A DNA stretch of 64,000 bases from Stakelama sediminis. Lineage in GTDB: Bacteria; Pseudomonadota; Alphaproteobacteria; Sphingomonadales; Sphingomonadaceae. Each line of letters opens with the position of its first letter. Within the stretch, counting starts at the first letter, position 1. The notes beneath the pieces are model-generated. The model saw only the letters and a list, made by a program, of their open reading frames with translations, had not been told where the DNA came from and did not search any database. Shown piece after piece: positions 1 through 8,282 of this stretch. Location of the stretch: the NCBI RefSeq assembly GCF_014199335.1, contig NZ_JACIJI010000002.1, positions 372,001 through 436,000 of the forward strand, in the 5' to 3' direction. The position numbers and the translations under genes were made by a program.

Positions 1-1176
1 GAGGGCAGGGCGCATGGGCACCTTGCGGCCGTGGGAGTTGCTTTCCTGCTTGCCGCAGCGATCGTCCGTGAACTGCGGGGGCGGGGCTATTTCGCGCAAC
101 GTAAGGAACCCCGGCTGCTGGACCTGCTCGACCTGGTCGCGCTGGGCACGGTGGCCGATGTCGCCTCGCTGAAGGGGCTGAACCGCGCCTTTGTCGCGCA
201 GGGGCTGAAGGTCATGGCGCAGCGACGCAATATCGGCATGAATGCGCTGATCGAGGCATCTCGGCTGACGCGGGCACCGACCGCCAGTGATCTCGGCTTT
301 GCGCTGGGACCGCGCATCAATGCGGGAGGGCGTGTCGGCCGTTCCGATCTCGGCGTGCGTTTGCTGACCACGCGCGATGCGGACGAGGCGCGCGCCATCG
401 CCGCCGAACTCGACCAATTGAACGAGGAGCGCCGCTCGATCGAGGCGATGGTACAGGAATCAGCCGAAGGGCTTTATGTGCGCGATGCCGGACGGGCGGT
501 GGCCGTGGTAGCCGGACAGGGGTGGCACGCGGGGGTAATCGGCATTGTCGCAGGGCGTTTGAAAGAGAAGTTCGGACGTCCGTCCATTGTCATCGCGTTG
601 GATGAAAACGGCGTAGGAAAGGGGTCCGGGCGGTCAATCCCCGGTGTCGACCTGGGCGCTGCGGTACTTGCCGCCAAGGATAGCGGCCTGCTGATCGCGG
701 GTGGCGGTCATGCAATGGCTGCCGGCATTACCATTGCGGCCGATCGTATCGAGGAATTTTCCGCCTTTCTCGACCAGTGGCTCGCAGATGCCGTCGAGCG
801 CTCCATGGCAGAGCGCGCCCTGCTGCTTGACGCGGTACTCGCTCCCGGCGGGGTAAACCCGATGCTGGTCGAGGCGCTGGAAAGTGGCGGCCCCTATGGG
901 ATGGGCTGGCCAGGTCCACGGGTTGCGGCAGGACCGGTACGAGTCATCAGGGCGGATGTCGTCGGTGCCGACCATGTGCGCGCAATCGTGTCGGGCGATG
1001 ATGGTCGCAGTCTGAAAGCAATGGCGTTTCGACACGCGGAAAGTCCTCTCGGGCTGGCGCTGCTCGGTGCGCCGAAGCACCGCCGTTTGTGGCTGGCAGG
1101 ACGGGCAAAGCTCGACGATTGGGGCGCTCGTCCCGCGGCGGAACTGCATGTCGATGATGCCGCCTGGGTCGATTGA
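1..1176 (+). CDS. recJ: Single-stranded-DNA-specific exonuclease RecJ, C-terminal part (5' end outside window)
   Basis: RecJ is a 5'-3' single-strand DNA exonuclease of the DHH superfamily used in recombinational and mismatch repair. The reading frame is open from base 1 (EGRAHGHLAAVGVAFLL), so the N-terminal part with the DHH catalytic motifs lies upstream of the window. Visible here are the FALGPRINAGGR segment, the DHHA1 domain with GWHAGVIGIVAGRL and GSGRSIPGVDL, the GGGHAMAAG motif, and the C-terminal OB-fold region. About 391 codons are present of a usual 570-600. The GTG at 31 is internal, not the start. The gene ends 82 bases before tRNA-Glu. Confidence 0.93.
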   Translation, partial: EGRAHGHLAAVGVAFLLAAAIVRELRGRGYFAQRKEPRLLDLLDLVALGTVADVASLKGLNRAFVAQGLKVMAQRRNIGMNALIEASRLTRAPTASDLGFALGPRINAGGRVGRSDLGVRLLTTRDADEARAIAAELDQLNEERRSIEAMVQESAEGLYVRDAGRAVAVVAGQGWHAGVIGIVAGRLKEKFGRPSIVIALDENGVGKGSGRSIPGVDLGAAVLAAKDSGLLIAGGGHAMAAGITIAADRIEEFSAFLDQWLADAVERSMAERALLLDAVLAPGGVNPMLVEALESGGPYGMGWPGPRVAAGPVRVIRADVVGADHVRAIVSGDDGRSLKAMAFRHAESPLGLALLGAPKHRRLWLAGRAKLDDWGARPAAELHVDDAAWVD

Positions 1177-1208
1177 GGCGGCAATGGTATTTTTATTACG
1201 TTCAGTGC

Positions 1209-1237
1209 TTGACCCCGGCGTCGCATTTATCTAGGTC
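1209..1237 (+). promoter_or_regulatory. Likely sigma-70-type promoter of tRNA-Glu
   Basis: TTGACC (1209-1214) and TAGGTC (1232-1237) are separated by exactly 17 bases and end 21 bases before the first base of tRNA-Glu. The tRNA-Asp gene elsewhere in the window has the same arrangement (TTGACA, 17 bases, TAGGTG). The -35 box is good and the -10 is unlike the E. coli consensus, but the repeated architecture in front of two tRNA genes supports the call. Confidence 0.6.
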
Positions 1238-1258
1238 GCCGCTTCCACGCTTCGGCAT

Positions 1259-1334
1259 GGCCCCTTCGTCTAGCGGTCTAGGACGCGGCCCTTTCACGGC
1301 TGAAACACGGGTTCGATTCCCGTAGGGGTCACCA
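1259..1334 (+). tRNA. tRNA-Glu (anticodon TTC)
   Basis: A complete cloverleaf can be drawn. The acceptor arm GGCCCCT pairs with AGGGGTC with one G-U pair. The anticodon stem CGGCC/GGCTG closes the loop CTTTCAC with anticodon TTC, and the T arm is ACGGG-TTCGATT-CCCGT. The CCA end is encoded at 1332-1334. The last 16 bases (1319-1334) are repeated at 11068-11083, so this tRNA is the insertion site of the island that follows. The tRNA itself remains intact. Confidence 0.97.
1319..1334 (+). repeat. attL: 16-bp attachment core inside the tRNA-Glu 3' end
   Basis: CCCGTAGGGGTCACCA, the T-arm/acceptor/CCA end of tRNA-Glu, recurs exactly at 11068-11083 in the same orientation. The flanks differ on both sides, so the exact match is 16 bp. 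A direct repeat of a tRNA 3' end is the usual footprint of a tyrosine-recombinase island or prophage. Confidence 0.85.
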
Positions 1335-1377
1335 TCGTCAAGCCGGAATCGCCGGAATTCTTGGTTTTTTTGACGAT
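1334..1377 (+). terminator. Inverted repeat with T-run just after tRNA-Glu
   Basis: ATCGTCAA (1334-1341) is matched by TTGACGAT (1370-1377). Inside is a small CCGG/CCGG stem followed by a run of seven T (1365-1371). It could terminate the tRNA transcript. Because it lies on the island side of the attachment core, it might instead be part of the attP region. Confidence 0.35.
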
Positions 1378-1392
1378 CCGGTGGAAACCACG

Positions 1393-1411
1393 CCCACATT
1401 TCGTCCCACAC
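1393..1411 (+). repeat. Putative arm-type integrase site, left copy
   Basis: CCCACATTTCGTCCCACAC contains two direct CCCACA units 12 bases apart. It starts about 58 bases inside the left attachment core. A copy with one mismatch sits at 10933-10951 near the right end in the same orientation. Paired short direct repeats beside att cores are typical of arm-type binding sites, but this role is inferred. Confidence 0.45.
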
Positions 1412-1487
1412 AATGTGCCGGCTTTGATGAGCCGTTGTAAGAGGCCATGAGCGATTCAGTGCCAGTCTTAAGGCGATGAGTTATGGC

Positions 1488-1790
1488 CTGCTGCCGGTTT
1501 GCTGGACACAGAGATAAGGTGTTTTTACCTATCGGAGGTCAGAAGGAAGTTCGCTCGCGAGTTCAAGCTTAAGGCGGTGCGATTGGTCTGCGATTGGTCC
1601 GGGAGCGTGGCGTAACGATCGCCCAAGCGGCCCGCGATCTAGATTTACACGAGAACTTGGTTCGCGCAAATGGGTGAAGGAGTTTGCCGCCGATCCGGGG
1701 CATGCTTTTCCCGGTCACGGGCAGACGAAGCCGGAGCAGTTGGAGATCGATCAATTGCGCCACGAAGCGGCTTTCATGCCTAGCTCAACC
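1488..1790 (+). pseudogene. IS3-family left end and broken orfA
   Basis: The stretch from about 1488 resembles the left end of an IS3-family element (CTGCTGCCGGTTTGCTGGAC). It is followed by a helix-turn-helix orfA reading RKFAREFKLKAVRLV, then RERGVTIAQAARDLDLHENL, then WVKEFAADPGHAFPGHGQ and KPEQLEIDQLR in shifted frames. A 10-base tandem duplication (GCGATTGGTC, about 1578-1597) and a further frameshift near 1670 break it, and the C-terminal leucine-zipper part is missing. It cannot make a functional OrfA. Boundaries are approximate. Confidence 0.75.
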
Positions 1791-2350
1791 GGGCACCGTC
1801 ACAGCGTGCCCGCGACGACGAGATGATCGGCGCCAGTGTGCAGACCAGCCATATCGTCAGCTACCGCACATACGGCGCGCGCCGGGGCTGGCGTGATCTG
1901 CTCGCCGAAGGCATTTACTGCGGCCTGCGTCGGGTCGAACGGATGATGCGTCAGCAGGGCCTGCGGGCACGGCCACGCCGCCGCGGGCTGCCGAAGGATC
2001 AGGACGAACTTTCGGTCATCACCGGCAACGTGCTCGATCGCCAGTTTATGGGGGACGGGGCGAACCAGAAATGGGCGTAGCCTGCCTACAAGGTTCCGGC
2101 GATGCGCAGCATCGTTGGAAGGCAGGCGGAGGGGACTGACGTCACTTATATCTGGACCGCTGAAGGGTGGCTCTATGTTGCCGCGCTGATGGACCTGTTC
2201 TCGCGCCGGGTGGTTGGCTGGTCGATGAGCGACGCGATGACCGCCCAGTTCGTTACCGACGCACTGCCCGACCGGCTGAGCCACCACGTCTCCATCCTCG
2301 AGATGAATGGCGAAAGCTACCGCCTCGCTCACAGCCAGACGCGCAATGCA
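1780..2350 (+). pseudogene. IS3-family orfB (DDE transposase) remnant
   Basis: Fragments match the IS3 OrfB integrase-type transposase: RAPSQRARDDE and YGARRGWRDLLAEG, then RQQGLRARPRRRGLPKDQ, ending at a TAG (2078-2080) after the NQKWA that normally continues to the catalytic core. A 46-base hairpin (2081-2126) separates this from [20 protein letters not shown] and [17 protein letters not shown], which contains the first catalytic region. The sequence then degenerates, and the second Asp, the Glu and the right inverted repeat are absent. The element is dead. Confidence 0.8.
2081..2126. repeat. 46-base imperfect palindrome inserted in IS3 orfB
   Basis: The outer stem CCTGCC (2081-2086) pairs with GGCAGG (2121-2126). 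The inner stem TTCCGGCGATGC pairs with GCATCGTTGGAA through two G-U pairs around a GCA loop, leaving a 7-base bulge TACAAGG on the left arm. It falls exactly where the orfB reading frame is lost, so it looks like a small REP-like insertion. Confidence 0.5.
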
Positions 2351-2377
2351 GCCCAAAACCCATGGCAAAATCGCATT

Positions 2378-2434
2378 CCGGGTGTTGGTGACCCCCGCTC
2401 GGGCTACGCTCTTACGGCGCTCGCCAACACCCGG
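2378..2434. repeat. Palindromic element with 11-bp perfect arms
   Basis: CCGGGTGTTGG (2378-2388) and CCAACACCCGG (2424-2434) are perfect inverted repeats. The stem can extend three more pairs inward, one of them G-U, around a loop of about 30 bases. It lies between the dead IS3 element and the GH3 promoter. It has no T-run, and no coding role is visible. It could be a repeat element or a leftover IS end. Confidence 0.5.
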
Positions 2435-2483
2435 ATTAACAGGCCTGATTTGCTTCGCCCTTTGGAAGAATTTTACTCCGCTG

Positions 2484-2512
2484 TTGACAGCTAGAATTTG
2501 TATTAGTTATTT
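2484..2512 (+). promoter_or_regulatory. Predicted promoter of the GH3 gene
   Basis: TTGACA (2484-2489), a 17-base spacer and TTATTT (2507-2512) lie in an AT-rich stretch about 70 bases before the GH3 start. The -35 box is inside the small inverted repeat GCTGTTGACAGC, which could serve as an operator. That regulatory role is speculation. Confidence 0.45.
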
Positions 2513-2584
2513 TTCGGCGCTATTCTTGTATCAAGGTTGATTCCTTCGCCTGATAATAACGCTTAAAATATATCTGGAGGGTAG

Positions 2585-5134
2585 ATGCGCAATTTTTTGG
2601 TGTCGGCAGCAATGATAGCGGTAACGCCAATTATTTCGGCGGTTGGAGTTCATGCTCAGACCACGGAAAGAAGTGACTCCGATACCAGAGTAAAGGCGGA
2701 TCAACTGGCAAAGGCGCTGGTTGCCAAAATGACGGTTGATGAGAAGCTTGGCCAGCTTCTAAACGCCGCGCCGGCAATCCCCCGACTTCATATTCCCGCC
2801 TATAACTGGTGGACGGAATCGCTGCATGGCGCTTTGGGGCCGGTGCCGACCACCAATTTCCCCGAACCAATCGGGTTGGGCGCCACGTTCGATACGCCGC
2901 TGGTGCATCAGGTTGCCGGTGCGATTAGTATCGAAGTTCGCGGGTTGCATACCTTACAACGGGAAAAGGGAAAGACCGGCAATATGCTGGGCGGGCTGGA
3001 TACGTGGTCGCCGAATATCAACATCTTTCGCGATCCGCGATGGGGGCGCGGACAGGAGACCTATGGCGAAGATCCGTTCCTGACCGCGCAAATGGGCGTG
3101 GCATTCATTACCGGGATGCAAGGCCCCAATCCCGACCTGCCGCATGTCATCGCAACGCCCAAACATTATGACGTGCACAGCGGGCCGGAATCGACCCGGC
3201 ACGTGGCCAATGTGTTCGTCACACCCCATGACCTTGTCGATACCTATCTGCCCGCATTCCGCGCCGCGATTGTCGATGCCAAGGCCGGTTCGATCATGTG
3301 CGCCTATAACAGTATCAATGGACAGCCCGCCTGTGCCAACGACATGTTGTTGAAGCACTATCTGCGCGGGAAATGGCATTTTCAGGGCTATGTAGTGTCG
3401 GATTGTGATGCGGTCGTGGATATCAGCGATACCCATCATTACGCTCCAACTGGCGCAGCCGGGGTGGCGATTGCGATGCGTACCGGCGTTGATAATGAAT
3501 GCAACAACCGGACGCTATCGGGGCAGCCAGGGCTGACCAAACGGTATCAGGAGGCGTTGGATCAGGGCCTGCTGTCGATGACCGATATCGACCGTTCTCT
3601 GGTGCGTCTTTTTTCAGCGCGCTATCGCAATGGCGACCTGCCCGGTCTGGCGAACGCTCCGGTGGCGATCTCCCCTTCCGAAATCGGCACTAAGGCACAC
3701 TGGCAACTTGCGCTGGAAGCCGCTGAAAAGAGCATAGTTCTGCTGAAGAACAACGGCATTCTGCCTTTCAAGCCTGCTATGAAACTCGCTGTAGTAGGCC
3801 CGTTCGGCGATGCTATTCGTGTTCTGCGCGGAAATTATTCGTCGCCCAACGCGGTGTCGCCGGTATCGGTGATCGATGGTCTCAAACAGGTTATGGACGC
3901 TGGAAAAGTCGAACTGGTGCCTTTTGGTGCGTCGATTACCGATGGCGATCCGATACCGGAATCAGTGCTGCGTACGCCCGACGGTAAACCGGGGCTGAAA
4001 ACCGCGACCGAACTTAATTCCGATGCCAAGACGCTGGACAAGACTCATACGATCAAAACGGGATTTCTGGTGCCGAAGGTAAGCGGAGTCTATCGTTTTG
4101 GGATGGATGGGACTGGCGGTACGCTGGATTTCGATGGTAAGATGCTGGTTGATCGCCGAAAATCGCACTGGAACGATTTGCCGACGCTCAAGACCATAGA
4201 GTTGAAGAAGGGGCACCGTTACCCGATCCGCATCGATGCCACAGGAAATGTCGGATTAAGCTGGAAACGCATCTCGACGGATCCGTATGCTGCCCTCCAA
4301 CGCGCGGTAGCTCATGCCAATGCGATCGTCGCTGTCGTCGGCCTAACCTCAGACCTTGAAGGTGAAGAGAGCGATGTAAAGGCGCCCGGCTTTTCGGGTG
4401 GTGACAAGACCAACCTGAAACTGCCCGCCGATCAGATGAAGCTGCTCGAAGTGGCGAAGGCCACCGGCAAGCCGTTAATCGTCGTGTTGATGAACGGCAG
4501 TCCTATCAACCTGTCTTGGGAAAAACAGAATGCGGCTGCGATTGTGGAAGCCTGGTATCCGGGACAAGCGGGTGGTTTGGCGATTGCCAATGTGCTTGCC
4601 GGCAAGGTCGATCCCGGTGGGCGCCTGCCGCTAACCTTCTATCACAGCATCGACGATCTGCCGCCTTTTGACGATTATTCGATGAAGGGCCGTACCTACC
4701 GTTATTATGAAGGCAAACCTGTGTATCCCTTCGGCTATGGGTTGAGCTATACGCATTTCGCCTATTCGCCGCTGACCGTGACGCCGTCCCCGGACGGGGC
4801 GGAACATGGTCTGCGCGTGACGACGGAGGTCAGCAATATTGGTGGCCGCAGCGGTGACGATGTCGCGCAGCTTTATCTTAACTTCCCCGACCTTCCCGGT
4901 ACGCCGAAGATCGCGCTGCGCGGGTTTCAGCGGGTGCATTTGAAGCCCGGTGAAAAACAGAAGGTCAGTTTCGAGCTCTCCTCTCGTGATCTGAGCGCGG
5001 TAGCTACCGACGGCACGCGTGAGGTGATGCCGGGAAGCTATCGCATCACCGTTGGCTCCGGACAACCTGATACGGGTGTTCCGGTGCAGCAGGCAACATT
5101 CAGCATCAAAACCTCTGTCCTTCTGCCGCAATAA
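2585..5134 (+). CDS. Glycoside hydrolase family 3 beta-glycosidase with PA14 domain (xylosidase/glucosidase)
   Basis: This 849-residue periplasmic exo-glycosidase probably removes beta-xylose or beta-glucose from the non-reducing ends of oligosaccharides. Residues 1-25 form a signal peptide ending VGVHAQ. The GH3 N-terminal barrel carries the nucleophile Asp273 in VVSDCDAV. The second GH3 domain carries LEGEESD, with Glu592, Glu594 or Glu595 as the candidate acid/base. A PA14 insert spans roughly 485-570, and a fibronectin-III-like domain ends the protein. CTGGAGGG precedes the ATG. The gene is intact, has a more AT-rich upstream region than its neighbours, and lies between IS remnants in the island. 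Substrate is not decidable from sequence; the GH43 and GH31 neighbours suggest hemicellulose. Confidence 0.9.
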   Translation: MRNFLVSAAMIAVTPIISAVGVHAQTTERSDSDTRVKADQLAKALVAKMTVDEKLGQLLNAAPAIPRLHIPAYNWWTESLHGALGPVPTTNFPEPIGLGATFDTPLVHQVAGAISIEVRGLHTLQREKGKTGNMLGGLDTWSPNINIFRDPRWGRGQETYGEDPFLTAQMGVAFITGMQGPNPDLPHVIATPKHYDVHSGPESTRHVANVFVTPHDLVDTYLPAFRAAIVDAKAGSIMCAYNSINGQPACANDMLLKHYLRGKWHFQGYVVSDCDAVVDISDTHHYAPTGAAGVAIAMRTGVDNECNNRTLSGQPGLTKRYQEALDQGLLSMTDIDRSLVRLFSARYRNGDLPGLANAPVAISPSEIGTKAHWQLALEAAEKSIVLLKNNGILPFKPAMKLAVVGPFGDAIRVLRGNYSSPNAVSPVSVIDGLKQVMDAGKVELVPFGASITDGDPIPESVLRTPDGKPGLKTATELNSDAKTLDKTHTIKTGFLVPKVSGVYRFGMDGTGGTLDFDGKMLVDRRKSHWNDLPTLKTIELKKGHRYPIRIDATGNVGLSWKRISTDPYAALQRAVAHANAIVAVVGLTSDLEGEESDVKAPGFSGGDKTNLKLPADQMKLLEVAKATGKPLIVVLMNGSPINLSWEKQNAAAIVEAWYPGQAGGLAIANVLAGKVDPGGRLPLTFYHSIDDLPPFDDYSMKGRTYRYYEGKPVYPFGYGLSYTHFAYSPLTVTPSPDGAEHGLRVTTEVSNIGGRSGDDVAQLYLNFPDLPGTPKIALRGFQRVHLKPGEKQKVSFELSSRDLSAVATDGTREVMPGSYRITVGSGQPDTGVPVQQATFSIKTSVLLPQ

Positions 5135-5144
5135 AGCAACTTGG

Positions 5145-5444
5145 TGTTGATTTTCACTGAGAGTTGACCGGGATTTTCATCGAGAAGTGACCCAGGTTAT
5201 GGAGGTACTTATTGCCCTTTGGTACCGAGTTTGGTCAAGGGCTGGACGCTCTTCTTTTTCTGTTGGCTGCTGGCGGCGGATGCCTTGAAGCTGAAGCTGG
5301 GCACCTCCATTTACGCGCCGGATTTGATGCCGATTGCGGAGTGATTGGCGGATTGGCGCAATGGGGTCTCGATTTCCGGCGCCACTTCCAGGATTTCGTT
5401 GCCTGACCTCCAAAGTTGTCGGATTGCCCAGCGTCAAGGCGCAC
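5145..5444. mobile_element. IS21-like terminal repeats and IS debris between GH3 and the IS5 fragment
   Basis: Eleven bases after the GH3 stop the sequence reads TGTTGATTTTCACTGAGAG. Two 21-bp direct repeats follow (5149-5169 and 5172-5192, 17 of 21 identical, unit GATTTTCA..GAGA..TGACC), a pattern typical of IS21-family ends. The remaining roughly 250 bases have no gene I can recognise. A short minus-strand frame ending in LTKLGTKGQ is open near 5210-5310 and may be an IS coding tail. Confidence 0.5.
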
Positions 5445-6118
5445 CTATCCTGTGGCTTTCCGGGTTTCGTGGAAGACCAGGCGGTGCATGTTGAAGGCCA
5501 GATTGGCGAGCGTGATCTTAGCTTCAGCGCAGGCAATGCCGATGGTGCGGATGAACAGGTCCATCTTCGCTTTCTGATGCGCGAACACATGCTCTACTCG
5601 AGCCCGGACCTTTGACCTGGTGGCATTACCTCGCCGGATATTCGCAGGCATCAGCCGCCCCTTGGGCTTCCTGCGGTGAATGCGGCTGGGCCGGCCATGG
5701 GATTTCAACCAGCGTTCGTAGCTCTGGCTGCGGTGGGCGGTATCCGCCCAGACATCCGAGGCGGTGTTGTCCTCACTGACAACGTCGCGCAGCATGCGCC
5801 CGTCGTAGCGCGCACCGTCGGTGACCTTGCCCTTGCGGATGAAGCCGAAGACCCGGCAGATCGAGATGCTGCTATTGTAGCCAAAGCTCGGGATCGCGGT
5901 GTCCGGTTGGGGTCGAAATCCACCTTGACCATCGGCGGTTGGCCTGCCCTTGGCGAACTTGAGAGTCCAGCGCGCGTCAGTATCCTTCTGCCGCGCCTTC
6001 GCGGGATCTCCCGGCCATATCTCGGCAGCAGTCTTGCCTTCCTTGACTGCTGCCCTCTCGGCCTCGGTATTACGCTGCTTGGGCGCGGCGACCAGCGTGG
6101 CATCGACGATGCGCGACA
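5445..6118 (-). pseudogene. IS5-family transposase, C-terminal fragment
   Basis: From its left junction the frame reads RIVDATLVAAPKQRN, TDARWTLKFAKGRP, ICRVFGFIRKGKVTDGARYD, VWADTAHRSQ, RVEHVFAHQKAK and NLAFNMHRLVFHE, then stops. These are the catalytic DDE half of an IS5-group transposase. The N-terminal DNA-binding part is missing: upstream of codon RIVD the sequence is IS3 orfB in another frame. A patch reading GGFRPQPDTAIPSFGY suggests a small internal indel. The product would not be a working transposase. Confidence 0.8.
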
Positions 6119-6210
6119 TGGGCGTGGTAGGTTGATGGGGCGATCGGCAGCACCTTGCAGATCGGCTCGACCCCATGAACGGCACGCTGATCATCGATAA
6201 ACGCGATCAT
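6110..6210 (-). pseudogene. IS3-family orfB, first ~34 codons only
   Basis: Starting at the ATG at 6210 the frame reads [20 protein letters not shown] then LPIAPSTYHAHVA, the usual N-terminus of an IS3 OrfB. It then runs directly into IS5 sequence at about 6108-6118. Its ATG overlaps the TGA of orfA, as in intact elements. The rest of orfB is not here. A matching C-terminal end lies at 10791-10863 in the opposite orientation. Confidence 0.75.
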
Positions 6211-6558
6211 CGCTTGAACGGGCGGTCGAGCTCCGCCTGAGCAAAATATGCTGACGCCCCTTCGGCAGGCTCAGGACAGGTTTGCGCAGAATCTCGTTCG
6301 CCTGACGCAACTCGCGGTTCTCGCGCTCCAGTGCCTTCAGCTGCGCCGTGACATCGCTCGGCACGCTGGCGCGGGCGCCGCTACCGACCTCCGCCTTCTT
6401 CACCCACTCGTGCAGTGTCTGCGCTGCACAGCCAATCTTCGCTGCGATCGATACCACCGCAGCCCAACGCGACGGATGGTCCTTCTCGTGTTCCAGCACC
6501 ATCCGCACCGCCCGGGCACGGACCTCAGTTGAAATTTGTTCGTTGTCTTGTTTGTCAT
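6207..6558 (-). pseudogene. IS3-family orfA, frameshifted
   Basis: The frame reads [50 protein letters not shown] and [20 protein letters not shown]: a helix-turn-helix followed by a leucine zipper typical of OrfA. It is damaged at two points. Near the start, the ATG at 6558 is out of frame with the body. After EILRK, a 23-bp repeat (6258-6280) is inserted. Removing that insert restores [17 protein letters not shown] and the stop overlapping orfB. Confidence 0.8.
6258..6280 (-). repeat. 23-bp sphingomonad-type dispersed repeat inserted in orfA
   Basis: On the minus strand the insert begins CCTGTCCTGAGCCTG and ends CCGAAGGG, giving the translated signature PVLSLPKG. I recall this repeat as very frequent in Sphingomonadales genomes, where it often appears inside predicted proteins. 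Here it can be delimited because excising exactly 23 bases restores the normal orfA frame. Confidence 0.65.
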
Positions 6559-6580
6559 GGCCCCTTACTCTCAGGAGTTG

Positions 6581-6608
6581 TGGCCTCCGAAAAACCCGGC
6601 GCGGTTCA
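6581..6608 (-). repeat. IS3 left inverted repeat (tip at 6608)
   Basis: Read on the minus strand, the end starts TGAACCGCGCCGGGTTTTTC and continues GGAGGCCA, 22 bases before the orfA ATG. It matches the right-hand repeat at 10875-10902 in 24 of 28 positions. The tip faces the GH43 gene. Confidence 0.75.
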
Positions 6609-6656
6609 CAGAAGACTCTAAAATTCGGGGGGCGTGCAGTAGCTCCAAGCTGCCCC

Positions 6657-8054
6657 TCACTGCGCGAAACGCCAATAATCGAAATTGACCAATGGCCCGC
6701 CGCGCGGCCCCTTGAACACGAAAAAGACGTCGTGTCGGCCCACCGCACCATTTATCGGTGTCGATACGGTTCGCCAGTCTTGCCAGCCGCCGGTATTCGG
6801 CACGTCGACCGTCCCGATGAGCGGCCCGGAATCGCTGTCGAGATGGATTTCCATTGTCGCGCCGTTCGCGCCGCTGGCCACTCTCGCGAACATGGCCTTG
6901 GCGCCTGGCGCACCGAAATCGACACCGGCGACCTTGATGTAATCCAGGTCCGTGACGTTCGTGACGTAAACCGCCGCCGCCTTGCCCTTGGCGGTCTTGA
7001 TGCCGGGAACCCAGTCGATCGGTCGATCGATCGGTCGCTTCACCTTGGAGGTCCATGCCATGGTTTCGGCCTCGACACGCTTGTAAGGATCGATTGCTTC
7101 GATCTGCTCAACGCCGGTGCGGTTCCACCATGGCAGTTTCTGGATCGTGCCGTCCGGATTGTAGTGGAGTTGCGCGACGGTGATCGACCGGCGCTCGTGG
7201 TGGATCGGCGTTTCGTCGAAAGTCAGCCGGTAATTGAAGCCGAAGACATAGGATTTGCCCTTATAATCGATGATGCCGGGATGATTGCCGGTTGAGCGCT
7301 GATCGCCGTCCATGATCGAACCCTTGTAGGTCCAGGGCCCGGTCGGATGGTCGCTCATCGCGTAGCCGATCCCTTCGGGGCAGCAGGTCGAGGCGAAGGC
7401 CATGTAATAATGGGAGTAGCGATGATAGAACCACGGCCCCTCCTGATATGTGGCCGGTTTCGACGCGACCTGATGGATCTCGCCGGAATAGGAAATCATG
7501 TCCTTGTTGAGCTTGACGTACCAGAGATTGGGGTTGCCCCAGTATAGATAGGCCTGGCCGTCCGCGTCGATCGACACGGTGGGATCGATGAAGCCGGTTT
7601 TCGGTCCGACCAGCGGATGGCCGAGCACATCCTTGAACGGCCCGAACGGGCTGTCCGCGACGGCAACGGCGATCACGTTCTTCGGCGATCCGGGAACGCT
7701 GATCGGTACGTAGAGATAGAATTTGCCATTGCGCGGGATCACTTGCGGTGCCCAGGCATCGTTATGCTGGCGCGCCCAGGGGAAGATGGCGAGCGAGGCG
7801 ACGGCGCCATGATCGGTCCAGTTGACCATGTCGGTCGACGTGTAAAGTCGCCAGTCGACCATCTTGAACCCGTCGGCGTCGTCCTGATCGTGGCTGGTGT
7901 AGAGATAAACGGTGCCATCATAGACCATCGGCGCCGGATCGGCGGTGAAGTTCGTCTGGATGATCGGATTTTCCGCATGGCTCGTGATTGGCAAACATGC
8001 GCTTCCTGCCGCTGCGCAAAACAGCGCCATGCGGCGTAACACGGTGGCTCTCAC
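6657..8054 (-). CDS. Glycoside hydrolase family 43 (arabinofuranosidase/xylosidase) with C-terminal CBM6
   Basis: The 465-residue protein is predicted to be exported. The start chosen is GTG at 8054, preceded by GGGAGGGGAAGA; an in-frame ATG at 8096 has no comparable ribosome site. Residues 1-27 are a signal peptide with an Arg-Arg pair ending TSHA. The five-bladed GH43 catalytic domain shows Asp39 (TADPAP), Asp157 (GFIDPTVS) and Glu205 (YQEGPWFY), the expected base, pKa modulator and acid. From about 345 on is a beta-sandwich resembling CBM6 (RVEAETMAW to NFDYWRFAQ). Likely role: removing arabinose or xylose side chains from hemicellulose. It diverges from the GH31 gene. Confidence 0.88.
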   Translation of the reverse strand: MRATVLRRMALFCAAAGSACLPITSHAENPIIQTNFTADPAPMVYDGTVYLYTSHDQDDADGFKMVDWRLYTSTDMVNWTDHGAVASLAIFPWARQHNDAWAPQVIPRNGKFYLYVPISVPGSPKNVIAVAVADSPFGPFKDVLGHPLVGPKTGFIDPTVSIDADGQAYLYWGNPNLWYVKLNKDMISYSGEIHQVASKPATYQEGPWFYHRYSHYYMAFASTCCPEGIGYAMSDHPTGPWTYKGSIMDGDQRSTGNHPGIIDYKGKSYVFGFNYRLTFDETPIHHERRSITVAQLHYNPDGTIQKLPWWNRTGVEQIEAIDPYKRVEAETMAWTSKVKRPIDRPIDWVPGIKTAKGKAAAVYVTNVTDLDYIKVAGVDFGAPGAKAMFARVASGANGATMEIHLDSDSGPLIGTVDVPNTGGWQDWRTVSTPINGAVGRHDVFFVFKGPRGGPLVNFDYWRFAQ

Positions 8055-8282
8055 TCTTCCCCTCCCAATCCTTTGTCTTGCGATAATGTTAGACATATTA
8101 CTTTCATCGCCGCCAGACCAAACCGCCTCCAAAGGGGCATTTCGCGACCAAAATTTGCAATTTCTCATGGTTATGTGAGGTCTGAGATATCTGCCTCTTG
8201 ATTTCAGGTGGGATGAGGGGGAAAAACTCCTACCAGATATCGGCCCGGTAATCCGGCGCCAAAGATAATAAGGGGAGGGTGT

